From contig JAYEVH010000262.1 of the NCBI GenBank assembly GCA_036346255.1, positions 310,001-374,000 on the forward strand: DNA of 64,000 nt, in the 5' to 3' direction. The notes under the pieces were generated by a model. That model searched no databases. It was not told where the DNA came from and worked only from the letters and a program-made list of their open reading frames with translations. Both the position numbers and the translations under genes were made by a program. The DNA is from Ampelocalamus luodianensis. Its lineage: Eukaryota > Streptophyta > Magnoliopsida > Poales > Poaceae. Shown here piece after piece: positions 34,405-45,416 of the stretch (within the stretch, counting starts at the first letter, position 1; each line of letters opens with the position of its first letter).

Positions 34405-35103
34405 ATGCTATGGAGAAAGTTTCAAATCGCATGTTCAAAATGCTTGTCTAGTGCCTACACCCACAGGTATAAGTTTAATTTGATTGGAGATTATGGTGTA
34501 GACAATCAATTTCTTGTTTATCGAATATGCATAACTTGTGATTACATGGATGAATTGAAGCTTGCTGTTTTGAACAACAATTATTATGTGCAGAATCTTG
34601 TTCATTATGAGAGTAAAATAAAATTTAGTGCTCATCTCATGCCTATGTGTTCACCTTTTATTACACCATCTAGTATGGGCAATCTGAATGAAGATGTTGA
34701 ATTATGGAAGAACTTACAAATCTTTTCACCATTGCTAGATAAATTTGCTATTGCGCGATTGAAATCTGATTATATGGATGAATTTTGTTTGATTTCAAAA
34801 GTTGTAGATTTGCCCATATGTGCTACCACTACAAGTTTACAACTTCAGAGATTTGAATTGCATAAACGCTTCACTTACATTTGCAAAACTAGTTGCAATA
34901 ATTGTTGTGTGAGAACTTTTGTTTTGATCATTCACATATATGATTACTCTTGGGTTAATAATACAATGATCTTTTATGATCGCTGCTGTCTTCTAACATT
35001 AATTGTGCAACAACGAAGAACCGTTAAAACAGATGACATATACATATACCATGCATACACTTTGGCTTCTTTGTTACCCTATTTTCAACTTATGAAAAGC
35101 TGA
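34405..35103 (+). CDS. Uncharacterised 232-codon frame before the 3' LTR of element C
   Basis: This uninterrupted frame lies between the gag remains and the polypurine tract. It is rich in Tyr, Cys, Leu and Asn, and I recognise no protease, RT or integrase motif. An open frame of this length in AT-rich, decayed surroundings is unusual, so it may be a real accessory ORF, an acquired sequence, or chance. The end of the frame is 15-20 bp from the polypurine tract. Confidence 0.35.
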   Translation: MLWRKFQIACSKCLSSAYTHRYKFNLIGDYGVDNQFLVYRICITCDYMDELKLAVLNNNYYVQNLVHYESKIKFSAHLMPMCSPFITPSSMGNLNEDVELWKNLQIFSPLLDKFAIARLKSDYMDEFCLISKVVDLPICATTTSLQLQRFELHKRFTYICKTSCNNCCVRTFVLIIHIYDYSWVNNTMIFYDRCCLLTLIVQQRRTVKTDDIYIYHAYTLASLLPYFQLMKS

Positions 35104-35117
35104 GGACGGCTTTGTTT

Positions 35118-35132
35118 TCAAGAAAGGGAGGA
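35118..35132 (+). other. Polypurine tract of element C
   Basis: AAGAAAGGGAGGA directly before the 3' LTR start TGATGAGG at 35133. It primes plus-strand DNA synthesis in LTR elements. Confidence 0.75.
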
Positions 35133-35406
35133 TGATGAGGACATGACTCCTATAGATACAACCATATTTACTATGCTTACTATTCCAAATATAAGAGCTC
35201 GTACGCTTCACTTAAATTATCAGGTGAGCTTGTTTTTAGAAGTGTCTTTATATTATATGAACTATATGATGCTACATAATGATGAAATATATATATGTGC
35301 AAGACTATGTCACTTTTGGTCCAGACAAGCAAGGCTGAGTGGACTGTTTTAGAATCCAGCCTCGGCCTCCGAATCACTGACAAAGATCAACTTAAAACGG
35401 ACATAA
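35133..35406 (+). repeat. Truncated 3' LTR of element C
   Basis: Matches 30573-30850 up to GGACATAA, then stops abruptly where the truncated LTR of element B begins. Confidence 0.8.
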
Positions 35407-36783
35407 TGTCTACTCGCAAACGAGACAAACAAACAAAACAAATAAATAACAGAGGCAAAACTAACTTCAAAAATTAAATAAAAATCTTAGATAAACAGAG
35501 CTTGAATTTAGACAGATTTAGGAATTTGAATGGGCTCAATCGGAGTTAGGATGCAAAAGTTATGAGCTCTAGAAGTTTGAATCTAAAAAGAAACCCTAAT
35601 TTGGATTTTCTGGATTTTCCGAATTATTTCTCTAAAGAAAAATCGGATTATTGCGCAATGCTTACATCAGCGAAGAAATTTCGGAATTGAAAGAAATCAG
35701 AAAGGATTCTGACATGTGGGACCCACATGCCAGTGAGATGGCTCACGGTAGACTAGGTCTACCATGCGTGCTAGATCGGGACCCGGTGGACTGCCGCGTG
35801 GGCGCACACGTGGACGATGACTGGACGCCACGCGAGATGACACGTAGGCGGCGCCGAGGTGGCGCCGACGGACGGCCACGCCGCCAAGCAGCGCGGCCGG
35901 GAGAGTCAGGCACGAACGCCAAATCGATAGGATAGCGGCGCGCTAATCCCAACAGATTCGGAGACGACGGTGACGTGACGGGGTGGGACCCACACGCCGA
36001 TGGCTAGGGTTAGACACGCGCAGCGAACGGGGCGATCGTGAAACAAATTCGAAGATCTGATCGTCCGTCAAAGATCGAACGGCTCACAATCAATGGGACG
36101 TTCGGGCAACCCGAACAGCACAACGCCATCGGACCCCCTAATCTTGATCGAACGGTCCACAATCAATGTGTCGTTCGGGTCACCCGAAAGGCACAACGCC
36201 ATCGGGCCATTCAAGGAAAATCGGACGACTGAGGTTGAATGCGCCCGTGCGAAGAGAGAGAAAGGAGGTTGACACGGGGACCATTGCCACAGAGTAGGTT
36301 CACAGCAGCAGGGTCAACAGCAGTGGGCCGAAGGTGGTTTTGGGTTGGGTTTAGGCCCAAAGGGTTTTCTGAGATTTTAAATAGCTTTTCTATTTTATAA
36401 AATACTAGAAATTCAAATAAGCAATAGAAAATAACAAATGAACTCAGAAAAATTCCAGAAAAATCTAGAAAATATATCTGAGCACATAGAACCCAAATAA
36501 AATAGTTTTGGTTAATGTTCATGTTGGGATTATTCACATTAAATGTTTTTTATTCTAAAGTTCAATTTGAAGGAAGATCTTACCTACAAGGAGCAGCCAG
36601 TTAAGATTTTGGATGCCGCAGAATGCCTCACAAGAAGCAAGACAGTTCGTTTTTGCAAGGTTCGTTTTTTATTCTAAAGTCCAATGTTAAGCTTTGAAAT
36701 TAAATTCAAATAAAATTCAAATGGTGAATTTTCTCCTACTAACTATTAAAAGATTTTTAAGCTCAGAAAATTGGGATGTTACA
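35407..36783 (-). repeat. 3' LTR of element B (truncated)
   Basis: On the minus strand it starts TGTAACATCCCAATTTTC at 36783, as the 5' LTR does at 45416. It aligns with 44153-45416 and stops at 35407. It contains a 120-bp extra segment at 36544-36665 not found in the other LTR. Confidence 0.85.
36563..36665 (+). repeat. Inverted copy of the pol end inside the 3' LTR
   Basis: About 103 bp matching the reverse complement of 36906-37010, the end of the integrase/chromodomain coding region, with a few differences. It is flanked by direct copies of TTTTTTATTCTAAAGT (about 36546 and 36666), of which the intact LTR has only one. Confidence 0.85.
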
Positions 36784-36803
36784 AACCTCCCCCCCCTTAA
36801 AGG
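36784..36803 (-). other. Polypurine tract of element B
   Basis: On the minus strand CCTTTAAGGGGGGGGAGGTT directly precedes the 3' LTR start TGTAACATCCC. Confidence 0.8.
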
Positions 36804-36869
36804 AATCTCAACCCCGAGATTCAGGCTAGCTAGAGAAAAGGTTAGGGAACTCGGTTTTCAGCTCCTCTT

Positions 36870-38475
36870 AACGTTCCCACATTGCTTCTCCTTCTGAGTG
36901 ATTGCTCCATTGAACCTTTCAAAAACGAACCGTCTTGCTTCTTGTGAGGCGTTCTGCGACATCCAAAATCTTAACTGGCTGCTCCTTGTAGGTAAGATCC
37001 TCCTTCAAATTGATCGACTCCAGAGGGGCTTGCTCTTCTGGCACACGAAGGCACTTCTTCAACTGCGAGACATGAAAGACATCATGCACTCCTGCTAACG
37101 ACTGTGGTAGCTCCAACTGATAAGCAACTTCCCCACGGCGTCCCAAAATCTTGAATGGACCAACATACCTAGGGGCAAGCTTCCCCTTGGCTTAGAACCT
37201 TTTGACACCTCTGAGCGGGGTAACTCGAAGATAAACAAAATCCTCGGGTTCAAAGCTGAGGTCACGACGATAATTATCGGCATAGCTCTTCTGCCTGGAC
37301 TGAGCTATCTTCAATCTTTCCCTGATCATGGCCACTTGCTCTTCTGCTTCTTGAATAATGTCTGGACCGAATACCGAACGTTCAGCTGTTTCTGACCAAT
37401 TCAACGGGGTTCTACAGGCACGACTATACAGTGCTTCAAATGGTGACATTTGTAGACTAGCTTGATAACTGTTGTTGTATGAAAAGTCTGCATACGGTAA
37501 GCTTTTATCCCAACAGGTAGCATTTGCTAGAGCACAAGCTCTCAGCATATCCTCCAATATCTGATTAACTCTTTCACCGCCCATCATGCGTGGATGATAC
37601 GCAGATCGAAATTGAGATGGGTACCCAATGCTTCATGCAAACTTTGCCAAAAACGAGAGGTAAACTGAGATCCTCGATCTGATACTATCTTCTTGGGCAC
37701 ACCGTGTAAACTGACAATTCTGGCCATGTACAACTCTGCAAGGCGATCTCCTGAGTACGTGGTTTTGACTGGCAGGAAATGGGCGACCTTGGTCAAACGA
37801 TCGACTATTACCCAGATCGAATCGTAACCTGATTGGGTCTTGGGTAAGCCGGTAATGAAATCCATTCCGATCTCTTCCCACTTCCATTATGGAATCTTCA
37901 GCGGTTGAAGCAAGTCTGCTGGCCTCTGGTGCTCTACCTTTACTTTCTGACAGACGTCGCACAGGGCGACGAACTCTGCGACTTCTCGCTTCAAATTTGG
38001 CCACCAAAAATTGGTTCTTAACATCCTGGTACATCTTAGTACTTCCAAGGTGAATCGAATACTTTGAGTCATGGGCTTCCTTCAGGATTAGTTGTCTTAA
38101 CCCATCAATATCAGGTACACAGATACGACCATTAATCCAGAGTATATCTTGATCATCCTTGGTAAAATCCTTGAATTTCCCTTCTGCCATCTTGAGCTTG
38201 ATGTCTGACAACACAGGGTCCTTTAGTTGTGCTTCACGAATCTGCTTTTCCAGAGTAGACTGTACCTCCAAACTGGCCACAAATCCTTCAGATACGACTT
38301 CTAGCTTTAGCTTCTGAAACTCTTCATAAAGTGCTGGGCAATCTTTCTGTACTTCCAAAGCATTGCAGTAACTCCTACGACTCAGAGCGTCTGCAACCAC
38401 ATTGGCTTTTCCAGGATGGTAGTGGATTCCAAGATTATAATCCTTGATCAATTTTAACCATCTCCTCTGTCTCAT
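36870..38475 (-). pseudogene. pol of element B: RNase H end, integrase, chromodomain-like tail (frameshifted)
   Basis: RNase H ends with GKANVVADALSRRS (38.42-38.37 kb). Integrase follows: the HHCC zinc finger (FWWPNLKREV, CDVCQ; 38.0-37.9 kb), and the core with VIVDRLTKVAHF, SDRGSQFTSRFW (first two catalytic Asp) and GGERVNQILEDML with the Glu (37.87-37.53 kb). Next come the GPY/F-like segment (RRGEVAYQLELPQS, HDVFHVSQLKKCL) and a chromodomain-like VKILDVAERLTRSKTVRF region ending near 36.87 kb. At least three frameshifts break it. Integrase inserts the cDNA; chromodomains direct chromoviruses to heterochromatin. Confidence 0.9.
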
Positions 38476-38549
38476 GTTCAGATCTGACTGGGTGAAGATG
38501 TACTTCAGACTCTTATGATCCGTGTAAACTTCACAGCGATTACCGATGA

Positions 38550-40418
38550 GGTAATGACGCTAAATCTTTAAAGCATGCACCACGGTAGCTAATTCCAGAT
38601 CATGAGTAGGGTAATTCTCTTCGTGGGGTCTTAATTGCCTTGACGCATAAGCGACAGCTCTTCCTTCTTGCATTAGGACGCATCCTAATCCTTGACGCGA
38701 AGCATCACAATAGATATCGAAATCCTTGCGAACATCTGGCAAGATCAGCACTGGGGCTGAAGTCAAACGCTTCTTCAGTTCTTGAAAACTTTCTTCACAA
38801 GCTGGGGTCTAAGTGAACTTTTTCTCTTTTTTCAACAATTACGAAGAGGCTTAGCAATCGATGAGAACCCTTCGATGAATCGACGGTAATAACTTGCCAT
38901 TCCCAAGAAACTGCGAATCTGAGTTACAGTTTTAGGCTGCTCCCAATGTAGTACTGCTTTAACTTTACCGGGGTCAATTTCTACTCCCTCGGCTGTCATC
39001 ACATGACCAAGAAAATCGACTTCCTTCTTCCAGAAATCACACTTACTGAACTTGGCATACAACTGATGCTCTCGGAGTTTTTCCAAGACTATCCTCAGAT
39101 GTTCGGCGTGTTCTTCCTCTGACTTGGAGTACACTAGAATATCATTAATGAACACAACTACAAACTTGTTCAAATATTCCATGAATATTTTGTTCATCAT
39201 GTTCATGAAGTATGCAGGGGCATTAGTCAGACCAAAAGACATAACTAAGAACTCATAATGTCCATACCGCGTTGAGAAAGCGGTCTTTGGTATATCCTTA
39301 GGACAAATCTTCAGCTGATGGTAACCTGATCGCAGGTCGATCTTTGAGAACACTCTGGCTCCTTTCATCTGATCAAACAGATCATCTATCCGGGGTAATG
39401 GGTACTTGTTCTTGATGGTAACCTCGTTGAGCGAACGGTAGTCAATACACATCCTCATACTTCCATCTTTCTTCTTGACAAACAATACTGGTGCTCCCCA
39501 CGGCGACGAGCTAGGTCTCACGAAACCTTTCTCAAGAAGTTCTTCTATCTGCTTCTTTATTTCTACCAATTCATCGGCTGGCATCCTATAAGATCTCTTT
39601 GAGATTGGTGCTGTCCCTGGCACTAGGTCGATGACGAACTCGATGTCACGATCCGGTGGAATTCCTGGTAATTCTTCTGGGAACACATCTGGATATTCAC
39701 TGACGATCGATACTTCTTCTAAGGAAAGGGTCTTCAGGCTGTTCACTAACAGATGTCCATCACGAACTGAGGTGGCTAGAAACTCTACCTTGGTTCCCTT
39801 AGCATCCTCGACTGTTACGGCTCTTCGGCCACAATCTAGCACGGCTTTGTGCTTGGGCAACCAATCCGTGCCAAGAATGACATCTAGGGTTTGGGTATCT
39901 AGGACAATTAGGTTGGCTAGAAACTCAACTCCAGCTATGAGTAACTTAGCTCCTAAACATCCCATTTTAGTACTTAGCTCTGCTCCAAGCGACTGGACTA
40001 ACAGAGTATGCTTAAGATGCATAACTTCTAAATTATTCTTGGTTGCAAACATCTCAGAAACAAACGAATGCGAAGCTCCAGAATCGAACAAAACTGATGC
40101 AGGTACCGAGTTTACCAGAAACTTACCCAGTACGACGTCCGGTGCTTCGAGCTCCTTCCAGTGACGTGGTTGACACGCCTCGATCACCGATCGCGGTGCT
40201 CCCGCTTGACCGCAACTTGTGAAGCTCCTTGATTGATGCCCGTGCCGTGTCTTCGGCGGTGTAGCTCCAAGGTTGAAACGCATCGGAGTGATTGTCCCCC
40301 TTTGCGATATCGGTTGGCAAAATGTCCGGCCGACAGCGTGCATAATGCACTTTTGCGCGTTCTGCTGGTTGCTTCGGATTGGGGTTGACAGTGCGGGGTT
40401 GCGAAAGTTCTCGAGCAC
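38550..40418 (-). pseudogene. pol of element B: protease, RT, RNase H start (RT active site changed)
   Basis: A 528-codon frame (40418-38832) holds the protease with LFDSGASHSFVS and LGTDWL, then the RT with KKKDGSMRMCIDYRSLN, FSKIDLRSGYHQL and FLVMSFGLTNAPAYF. The catalytic box reads FINDILVYS: Asn stands for the first Asp, codon AAT at 39144-39146 on the minus strand, a single G-to-A step from GAT. RNase H (IYCDASRQGLGCVLM, 38.7 kb) is out of frame and reaches a stop after VVHALKI near 38559. The frame's ATG is upstream of the natural protein start, which lies in gag. Confidence 0.9.
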
Positions 40419-40529
40419 CGGACGGGGTAAGTTGGTGCAGTGCTCAACGAAGTCCGTGGAAACCGGTTGAACTGTGGCGGAACTGTCCTTGCCTTCTGCT
40501 GAGACTGATGGTTCGCTTGCTGAGCCATC

Positions 40530-41326
40530 CGGCGCTTACGGTTGTCCTCCAGTTCCTTGCGTTTGTCCTCGAGAACAAAGGCTTTGTTGACCAGCTCCTG
40601 AAAGTCAGGAAATGTATGGGCGATCAGACTGACTTGCAGTCAAGTGTTCAGCCCCTTCAAAAGCGACTTTGGCGAGCCTTGTCCGTGGCTACATCCTCTG
40701 CTGCGTAGCGAGCTAGCTGAGAAAATTTGTTGAGGTAGTCAGATACTGACATAGCTCCTTGCTTGAGAGCGCGGAACTCATCCTTCTTCATATCACTAAT
40801 GCCTTCTGGTACATGATATTGGCGAAATGTTGCAGAAAATTCTTCCCATGTGATATCCTGTGGCGCCTCATGAGCAGCACAGAAGTTCTCCCACCATTCA
40901 GCAGCTATGCCTTCCATTTGATGAGTGGCATACAGAACCTTCTCACGGTCGCTGCACTGGGTGATCAGCAGCTTCCTTTCAATGACCCGAAGTCAATCAT
41001 CTGCTTCCACTGGGGAGACATGTCTAGAGAATGTTGGGGGACGGGTCCTCATAAACTCCGCAAGTTTAGATGGTCCATGGAGACCATGAGCAGCTGGGGC
41101 TCTATGCTGATGATTGTTGTTGTTATTCTGATTGTGCATGGCTTGCATCTGATTCATCATAGTATTCATGAGCTGAGTCTGCGCTGCCATGAAAGCTCTA
41201 AAGTTTTGCAAGTCAACTGGGTGCTTGTATGAACCGCCCTCACAGCCTAGTTGCTCATTACTTGGTGGGGTACCGTAACCACTTGGCAAGTGATCGACGA
41301 GTCTGAACCATCTGGTGAAGCTTCAT
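40530..41326 (-). pseudogene. gag of element B (frameshifted)
   Basis: The N-terminal piece (41289-40993) is rich in Gln, Asn and Met (MNTMMNQMQAM, GLHGPSKLAEFMRTRPPTFS). The capsid domain follows (40917-40657) with AAEWWENF, TWEEFSATFRQYHVPEGI and KKDEFRALKQG. The C-terminal piece (40528-40184) contains a degraded zinc knuckle region (GHFANRY). Two or three frameshifts separate the pieces. The same order is seen in element A. Confidence 0.8.
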
Positions 41327-41574
41327 GGGTTAGATGAGGTAGAAAGCACAAGATGAGTTAAGAACTAAGCGGGGGTAGGTTAAACCCAACAAACACAGCT
41401 CAAGAAATTCCAATAAAAACTCTTATTAATTAGGGTCTTAGCATGGCTGCAACAAATGCCTAGGGCCTTTGCAGCTCATACTCGCACACAAAAGAAACAA
41501 CATCCTAAGCACACAAAACTACCGCCTAAAGGGCGACTTACTAAACTGAAACTGGCTAAGCCTAACAACTGAAA

Positions 41575-42333
41575 CTAACACGAACTACTCAAGAAAGCCT
41601 CCACAACCACGGCGACGCTCGACGACGGTGAGACTTGGAAGTGAGCAGATCTTGGCAACCGATCCTCGATGCCTCTCGAATCGCGCAAAGAGAATGTGTG
41701 TTCCTGCAACCGCTCACCGCTCCTCCGTTCTCGCGCTTCTTCTAGCTCAACTGGGCCCTCCTCTGGATCTTCTTCGGGATCCTCTTCAGGGTCTTCCTCT
41801 TCTTCGGGATCTAGTTCGTAGAGAATCTCTTCAAGAGTAGCGACCTTTTCTTCAGCTCTCTGTAAGGCCTCATAGATATAATCCAACTCTGTAATAGTCC
41901 TCTCCAGTGTTTCCCCCTGGGCTGCAACAAGCTGGGCGAGGTGCACCACTGTAGCGTTGCTCTCTTCATTGGTAGATGGATAGCGTGCTGGCAGATCCAC
42001 GGCAGCAGCTCTGGGGTGGTAACGGAAGACGATGTCTTGAAGCTCCCAGGCGTAGATGTTGCAGATACGAAGCATGGCCAAGCGTGACGAATCCTGGATG
42101 CCTTCCAGCCAAGTGATCTTCCTCACGGAGATGTGCGAAGATCGGCTTGCCTTGTCGTTCCTCTGGCGCGATCGCCGACGACAGATCACCCACTTGCTCG
42201 ACTGCTCACCATCCAGCTTGTTGCCGACGACAATGGACGCATCAAAGCCTCTAAGAACTCGTAGCGCCTTCCAAAGTTCAGCAGCATATCCTCCCTGTGA
42301 CGCCACCATAGCTCGAGACGAGGCATCCGCCAA
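41575..42333 (-). CDS. ORF0 of element B (252 residues, open)
   Basis: This frame is intact and lies between primer site and gag on the same strand. It starts MADASSRAMVASQGGYAAEL, has a basic middle, a predicted coiled region (ETLERTITELDYIYEALQRA) and an acidic run of repeated Glu-Asp-Pro at residues about 175-195. It matches the broken copy in element A, so it is a family feature. Extra ORFs before gag are known from large rice gypsy elements; their function is unknown. The coiled and acidic parts suggest a protein-binding rather than catalytic role (inference). Confidence 0.7.
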   Translation of the reverse strand: MADASSRAMVASQGGYAAELWKALRVLRGFDASIVVGNKLDGEQSSKWVICRRRSRQRNDKASRSSHISVRKITWLEGIQDSSRLAMLRICNIYAWELQDIVFRYHPRAAAVDLPARYPSTNEESNATVVHLAQLVAAQGETLERTITELDYIYEALQRAEEKVATLEEILYELDPEEEEDPEEDPEEDPEEGPVELEEARERRSGERLQEHTFSLRDSRGIEDRLPRSAHFQVSPSSSVAVVVEAFLSSSC

Positions 42334-42526
42334 GACAGCATTTAAGAGGGTAAGGGCAACTTTAAAACAGCGGGAACAGAGAAGATTATAGCAAAAGTTG
42401 AGTCGAGAGAGACATGAGAGGAGTTAAGCAATTACTTAATCTTGCAGTTAGTTTTTCTTTTAGAAAATAATTTGGACACTCTAAAGACGGCCAATCTAAC
42501 TAAGGTCAAGACCTACAGTCAGTATG

Positions 42527-42538
42527 GCTCTGATACCA
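42527..42538 (-). other. Primer-binding site of element B
   Basis: TGGTATCAGAGC on the minus strand, the exact complement of the 3' end of plant initiator tRNA-Met, four bases after the LTR end. Confidence 0.9.
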
Positions 42539-42542
42539 CCTC

Positions 42543-45416
42543 TGTTGGGACCCAAAATTACGATTTTGGAACCCTCTGTGTATACTGCACTAGTCCAGGA
42601 TCACGCTAGTGCACACAGGGTCAACATAAGTGAATATCAATCCACACAACGAATAATAACATAAACGATTAGTTTGAATAACAAATAAGGGTTTTACATT
42701 ATGGTCGAGTTTACACTTATTAAGCCACGCAGGGCTAACAGGAAATAAAACTGCAGCGGAACAGAAATAACTCCAGCGTAGATCCCAACAATTCACCACA
42801 GGCAACCGACTGGGATCCAGACCTTAACGAACGATCAGCCTTCAACGAACTCCTCCTAGAAAGCAGGCGTAGACTCCTCTTCTTCTGTAGGTTTGGACGC
42901 AAGTTTTACAACAAGCGTGAGTACACAACTGTATTCGCAAATCATACCACAGAATGCAATATATAGATGCAGGCTTATTACAAAGAAAAGGCTTCTGTGG
43001 TTCTTTTGCGGAAATGCAACATTTGCAATTGAATACAATAATAGATTGAAGACAGTTCAAAACAAATAGACAATATTAATTTAACAGTTGTTTTCACAAA
43101 GACACATAGCCTAATCAAATTCTTTCACACAGCCATATAACTTAAATCACACAGCTGTCCCTTCCCAATAGTTTTATGAAAATCTACCCCTCGTGTGAAA
43201 TCCCCGAGCATGTCCATGACCGCGGATGCGGCTATTCGAATAGATCGTTTAACACTTTGCAGAGGTTGTACACTTTACCCACACGATATAACCAGTGTAG
43301 CTAGCACTAATAATAACAAAAACAGTTCAGAAACTTCATCACAAACATTGACGTTCCCAGTGTGCTTTCCCGCCAGACCAACACACATAGAAAGCTAGTC
43401 CGACACACACCGTTGGACAGGGATGCAGCGAACCGTCCCGCGATGCAACCACCAAGTAGTCACATCTCCACCCTATCACACAGCCTAACCTACCACCTGA
43501 ACATCAATGCCAAGAATCCATAACTTACTAAGTTAGGCCCGCCCCATACCTGCATGTGGTCGCATAAGAAGGCTCGCCTCAATGGCGCACAAAGTTAAGT
43601 CCTTAATTGACCAAGGCAAGACTTCCATTTTCTAACTAAGCCACACAGATTATCATTCCCACCACACAGTCCACCATATCACACAGTTTCCACCACTTGC
43701 CCTACCCAAATCCTTACCACCCAGTTGGTTTTAGTGCAACACATGCCATCACAAGTAATAGCACACAGCACACAGTTTTACACAAAGTTCCATAGACACT
43801 TAGTCATGTTTAATAATTGCAACTCACATGAGATGATGACTCGTGGCATGGCTAAGCAATTGTACTCGCATCTAACCAACCCACGTTGGTACTATAATAA
43901 TACCAACTAATAACCAATCTAGGGTGACAAGTAATTATGGCATACAAGGTCAAGGGGTGATAACAAATTGGATAATAACTATGCCCAAAGCATTTCAATA
44001 CATAATTAAAGTAGAATGCAATATTTTAACACAAAGTAATTTGAAAACTGGGTTCAAGATGATCAAAGGTATGACTTGTCTTGGAAAAGGTCTATGCACT
44101 GGTCTTGATCTTGGGGTGCTCCTTCTTCAACGAAATTCCCCGACGAATCGACGTCTACTCGCAAACGAGACAAACAAACAAAACAAATAAATAACAGAGG
44201 CAAAACTAACTCCAAAAATTAAATAAAAATCTCAGATAAATAAAGCTTGAATTTAGACAGATTTAGGAATTTGAATGGGTTCAATCGGAGTTAGGATGAA
44301 AAAGTTATGAGCTTTAGAAGTTTGAATCTAAAAAGAAACCCTAATTTGGATTTTCTGGATTTTTCGAATTATTTCTCTAAAGAAAAATCAGATTATTGCG
44401 CAATGCTTACATCAGCGAAGGAATTTCGGAATTAAAAGAAATCAGAAAGGATTCTGACATGTGGGACCCACATGCCAGTGAGATGGCTCACGGTAGACTA
44501 GGTCTACCGAGCCTGCTAGATCGGGACCCGGTGGACTGCCGCGTGGGTGCACACGTGGACGATGACTGGGCGCTACGCGAGATGACACGTAGGCGAAGCA
44601 GCTGAGGTGGTGGCCGACGTGGGACGCCACGCGGCTCGGCAGCGGCGCGCCGGAGAGTCTGTGGCACGAACGCCAACGGGATATCGCGCGGCTAATCCTA
44701 ATAGATTTAGAGACGACGGTGACGTGGCGGGGTGGGACCCACACGTCAGTGGCTAGGGTTAGGACGCAGCGCGTGCGAAACGGTGTGACTGTGAAACGAA
44801 TTCGAAGATCTGACCGTCCGTCAAAGATGGAATGGCTCACAATCAATGGGACGTTCGGGCAACCCGAACAGCACAACGCCATCGGACCCCCCAATCTTGA
44901 TCGAACGGCCCACAATCAATGTGTCGTTCGGTTCACCCGAAAGGCACAACGCCATCGGGCCGTTCAAGGAAAATTGGACGGCTGAGGTTGAATGCGCCCG
45001 CGTGAAGAGAGAGAAAGGGAGGCTGACACGCGGGGACCACCTGTCAGCGAGAGGAGGTTCGCGCACGCGGGTGGGCTGAACAGAGCTGGGCCGAAGGTGG
45101 TTTTGGGTTGGGTTTAGGCCCAAAGGGTTTTTTGAGATTTTAAATAGCTTTTCTATTTTATAAAATACCAGAAATTCAAATAAGCAATAGAAAATAGCAA
45201 ATGAACTCAGAAAAATTCCAGAAAAATCTAGAAAATATATCTGAGCACATAGAACCCAAATAAAATAGTTTTGGTTAATGTTCATGTTGGGATTATTCAC
45301 ATTAAATGTTTTTGATTCTAAAGTCCAATGTTAAGCTTTGGAATTAAATTCAAATGGTGAATTTTCTCCTACTAACTATTAAAAGATTTTTAAGCTCAGA
45401 AAATTGGGATGTTACA
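42543..45416 (-). repeat. 5' LTR of element B (2874 bp)
   Basis: On the minus strand it starts TGTAACATCCCAATTTTC at 45416 and ends GGGTCCCAACA at 42543. It aligns with the LTR of element A over its whole length and with the truncated 3' LTR over 44153-45416. Open frames inside it on both strands (for example 44442-44915) are GC-rich chance frames. Confidence 0.9.

Larger units (their letters stand above)
30573..35406 (+). mobile_element. Element C: gypsy-type LTR retrotransposon without pol
   Basis: The 5' LTR (30573-31523) and the start of the 3' LTR (35133-35406) share about 275 bp from TGATGAGGA(T/C)ATGACTCC on. A tRNA-Met-type primer site follows the 5' LTR and a polypurine tract precedes the 3' LTR. 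The 3.6-kb interior has gag remains but no protease, RT or integrase. It is therefore non-autonomous, or has lost pol. The 3' LTR is cut at 35406 at the junction with element B. It sits inside MULE-2, interrupting the minisatellite. Confidence 0.8.
35407..45416 (-). mobile_element. Element B: large Ty3/gypsy (chromovirus-type) retrotransposon
   Basis: On the minus strand the order is 5' LTR (45416-42543), primer site, ORF0, gag, protease-RT-RNase H-integrase with a chromodomain-like tail, polypurine tract and 3' LTR (36783-35407). The 3' LTR is only 1377 bp of an expected 2874 bp. The element interrupts the MURA transposase of MULE-2 at 45417 (flank GCACC); the matching duplication on the other side is lost in the 35406/35407 deletion. 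It is the best preserved element here but still has frameshifts, an RNase H stop and an RT active-site change. Confidence 0.9.

Noticed and set aside
39631..40164. 177-codon + frame
   Set aside because: Shadow of the protease-RT frame on the minus strand.
44442..44915. 157-codon minus-strand frame and neighbours
   Set aside because: Inside the 5' LTR of element B, repeated in the 3' LTR with frame changes; non-coding LTR sequence.
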